Part shown: in pieces, positions 6,640 to 7,348 of the stretch | How the letters are laid out: the number at the start of each line of letters is the position of its first letter | How positions within the stretch are numbered: position 1 is the stretch's first letter | Assembly (NCBI GenBank): GCA_021816385.1 | Contig: JAKAYJ010000054.1 | Location: 1-7,348, forward strand | DNA: 7,348 nt | From: Thermoplasmata archaeon | GTDB lineage: Archaea; Thermoplasmatota; Thermoplasmata; Thermoplasmatales; Thermoplasmataceae | Direction of reading: 5' to 3' | Notes under the pieces: model-generated | The model's database searches: none | What the model saw: only the letters and a program-made list of their open reading frames with translations | Told to the model about the DNA's origin: nothing | Translations under genes and position numbers: made by a program

Positions 6640-6666
6640 TTGCGAGTGGGAATTCCCCTTTCGCAA
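6640..6666 (+). repeat. Imperfect hairpin upstream of tnpA, candidate transposon-end structure
   Basis: TTGCGA (6640-6645) pairs with TCGCAA (6661-6666). Inside, GGG (6648-6650) pairs with CCC (6655-6657) around an AATT loop. IS200/IS605 elements carry such subterminal imperfect hairpins, which their Y1 transposase recognises as single strands. TTTTAAC just upstream (6631-6637) would be a plausible flanking target, like the TTTAA(C) preference known for IS605. If the remnant to the left is real, this could instead be the right end of that older element. Confidence 0.45.
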
Positions 6667-6711
6667 GATGGGGATGAAAGCGAGCTAAAAGCTTCTAGTA
6701 TATTGAGTATT

Positions 6712-7143
6712 ATGGTAACTATGTCTTATGAAGTGGACAAAGGTGCACATTCTGTATATTCATTATACTACCACTTCATCCAGGTCGTAAAATACAGGAG
6801 GAAGGTATTTGTCAATGGTGCCATCGTGAATTTTCTCAAGACAAAGACCAGGGAAATAGCTGAAACATTCGATGTTGACATTCTTGAGATAGAATGCGAC
6901 AAGGATCATTTTCACATGCTTTTCAAATCAACACCATTGCTCAATATTCCACAGTTCGTCAACGCCATCAAGACAATAACATCAAGGGAGATACAGCGTA
7001 ACTTCCCCGATGTGAAGAAGGAACTGTGGAAAGGGAAATTCTGGTCACCCTCATACTTCATCGCAACATCCGGGCAGGTTACGCTTGATGTCCTAAAAAG
7101 ATATGTGGATTCACAGGAGGTAAAGCGTAATGAGAGTCTATAA
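6712..7143 (+). CDS. tnpA: TnpA, Y1 (HUH) transposase of IS200/IS605
   Basis: This single-strand DNA transposase nicks and joins element ends through a covalent tyrosine-DNA link. The 143-residue protein shows KGAHSVYSLYYHFIQVVKYR near the start and the metal-binding HUH motif as HFH (His66, His68 in DKDHFHMLF). WKGKFWSPSYFIATSG follows, and then the C-terminal helix DVLKRYVDSQ, with catalytic Tyr131 and the Gln135 that helps bind metal in IS608 TnpA. All catalytic residues are present and the length is normal, so it may be active. ATG 6712 is used; ATG 6721, giving MSYEVDKGAH, is equally plausible and no ribosome site decides. An upstream extension to 6640 is open but runs through the hairpin and is unlikely to be translated. 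It overlaps tnpB by 14 bases. Confidence 0.93.
   Translation: MVTMSYEVDKGAHSVYSLYYHFIQVVKYRRKVFVNGAIVNFLKTKTREIAETFDVDILEIECDKDHFHMLFKSTPLLNIPQFVNAIKTITSREIQRNFPDVKKELWKGKFWSPSYFIATSGQVTLDVLKRYVDSQEVKRNESL
7115..7120 (+). promoter_or_regulatory. Ribosome binding site of tnpB
   Basis: AGGAGG, the strongest Shine-Dalgarno sequence in the window, lies nine bases ahead of the ATG at 7130 and inside the end of tnpA. It supports that start and independent ribosome loading on tnpB. Confidence 0.75.
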
Positions 7144-7348
7144 GTTCAGGATATATCCTACAGAAGCACAGATCAGTATCCTGAACTCCACACTGAATCT
7201 GTGCCGTGAACTTTACAATGCAATGTTACAGCAGAGAATATATGCCTACAGATTGGGAAAGATGGTAAACTATAACTCACAACAGAATGAAATTCCGGAG
7301 TTAAAGAATGCATTTCCGGAATACCGCAGTATCCACTCGCAGGTTCTT
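7130..7348 (+). CDS. tnpB: TnpB, IS605-associated RNA-guided nuclease (partial, N-terminus only)
   Basis: TnpB proteins are RNA-guided DNA nucleases, ancestors of Cas12, that use an RNA from the element's right end to cut the empty donor site and so favour retention of the transposon. The 73 codons present read MRVYKFRIYPTEAQ, then LNLCRELYNAMLQQR, matching the standard TnpB opening (K.R.YPt..Q...l......R..yN..L). The visible part is the N-terminal WED/REC portion; the RuvC catalytic Asp-Glu-Asp residues and zinc ribbon lie beyond the right edge, so activity cannot be judged. Frame +2 relative to tnpA, overlapping it by 14 bases. Confidence 0.9.
   Translation, partial: MRVYKFRIYPTEAQISILNSTLNLCRELYNAMLQQRIYAYRLGKMVNYNSQQNEIPELKNAFPEYRSIHSQVL

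Larger units (their letters stand above)
6638..7348 (+). mobile_element. IS200/IS605-type insertion sequence (partial, continues past window)
   Basis: A Y1 transposase gene followed at once, with overlap, by a TnpB gene defines the IS605 group. These elements move as single-stranded circles, have no terminal inverted repeats and make no target duplication. The left boundary is set approximately at the TTTTAAC/hairpin junction and is uncertain by tens to hundreds of bases. The right end, where the guide RNA of TnpB would be encoded, lies outside the window. Confidence 0.7.

Noticed and set aside
6640..6711. Longer tnpA start at 6640
   Set aside because: The extra residues are encoded by the hairpin region and do not resemble TnpA N-termini, which begin close to MSYE..KGAHSVY.
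1..7348. CRISPR array, defence genes or rRNA
   Set aside because: No regularly spaced repeats, Cas-like products or rRNA signatures were seen on either strand.

Overview
The window looks like a low-GC archaeal chromosome, most probably from the Thermoplasmatales (Thermoplasma/Ferroplasma/Cuniculiplasma-like). Three things point there. It carries an archaeal/eukaryotic-type ribosomal protein S17e and archaeal-style TATA boxes placed 25-30 bases ahead of start codons (near-leaderless genes). Its DnaK, DnaJ and GrpE belong to the set that some mesophilic or moderately thermophilic archaea took from bacteria. Genus assignment is inference from recalled family resemblance; no search was run.

Layout. 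Positions 1-696 (minus): most of a family 2 glycosyltransferase like dolichol-phosphate mannosyltransferase, running off the left edge. 697-1081: AT-rich divergent promoter region with a 13-bp-arm dyad and an imperfect direct repeat. 1082-1876 (plus): a stand-alone J-domain protein with an unrecognised C-terminal region. 1877-2099: spacer with hairpins and a clear TATA box. 2100-5586 (plus): the chaperone operon grpE-dnaK-dnaJ. Here dnaK overlaps grpE and probably starts at a TTG, and dnaJ starts at a GTG behind a Shine-Dalgarno site. 5637-6071 (plus): a small universal stress protein with its own TATA box. 6088-6321 (minus): ribosomal protein S17e, convergent with the stress protein. 6322-6711: gene-poor stretch with hairpins and a possible decayed transposon tail. 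6712-7348 (plus): an IS200/IS605-type element, with a complete Y1 transposase tnpA overlapping a truncated tnpB.

How the genes work together. DnaK is the ATP-driven chaperone, DnaJ delivers substrates and triggers ATP hydrolysis, and GrpE exchanges nucleotide; the three lie in one transcription unit. The separate J-domain gene just upstream supplies a second potential DnaK partner with a different, unknown client-binding part. The adjacent universal stress protein fits a stress-response neighbourhood. The first genes of transcription units (grpE, usp, probably the glycosyltransferase and S17e) look leaderless or nearly so, while internal genes (dnaK, dnaJ, tnpB) have Shine-Dalgarno sites. The best candidates for something undescribed are the C-terminal domain of the J protein and the unexplained structured stretch at 6362-6640. 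No defence system, CRISPR array, tRNA or rRNA was found.
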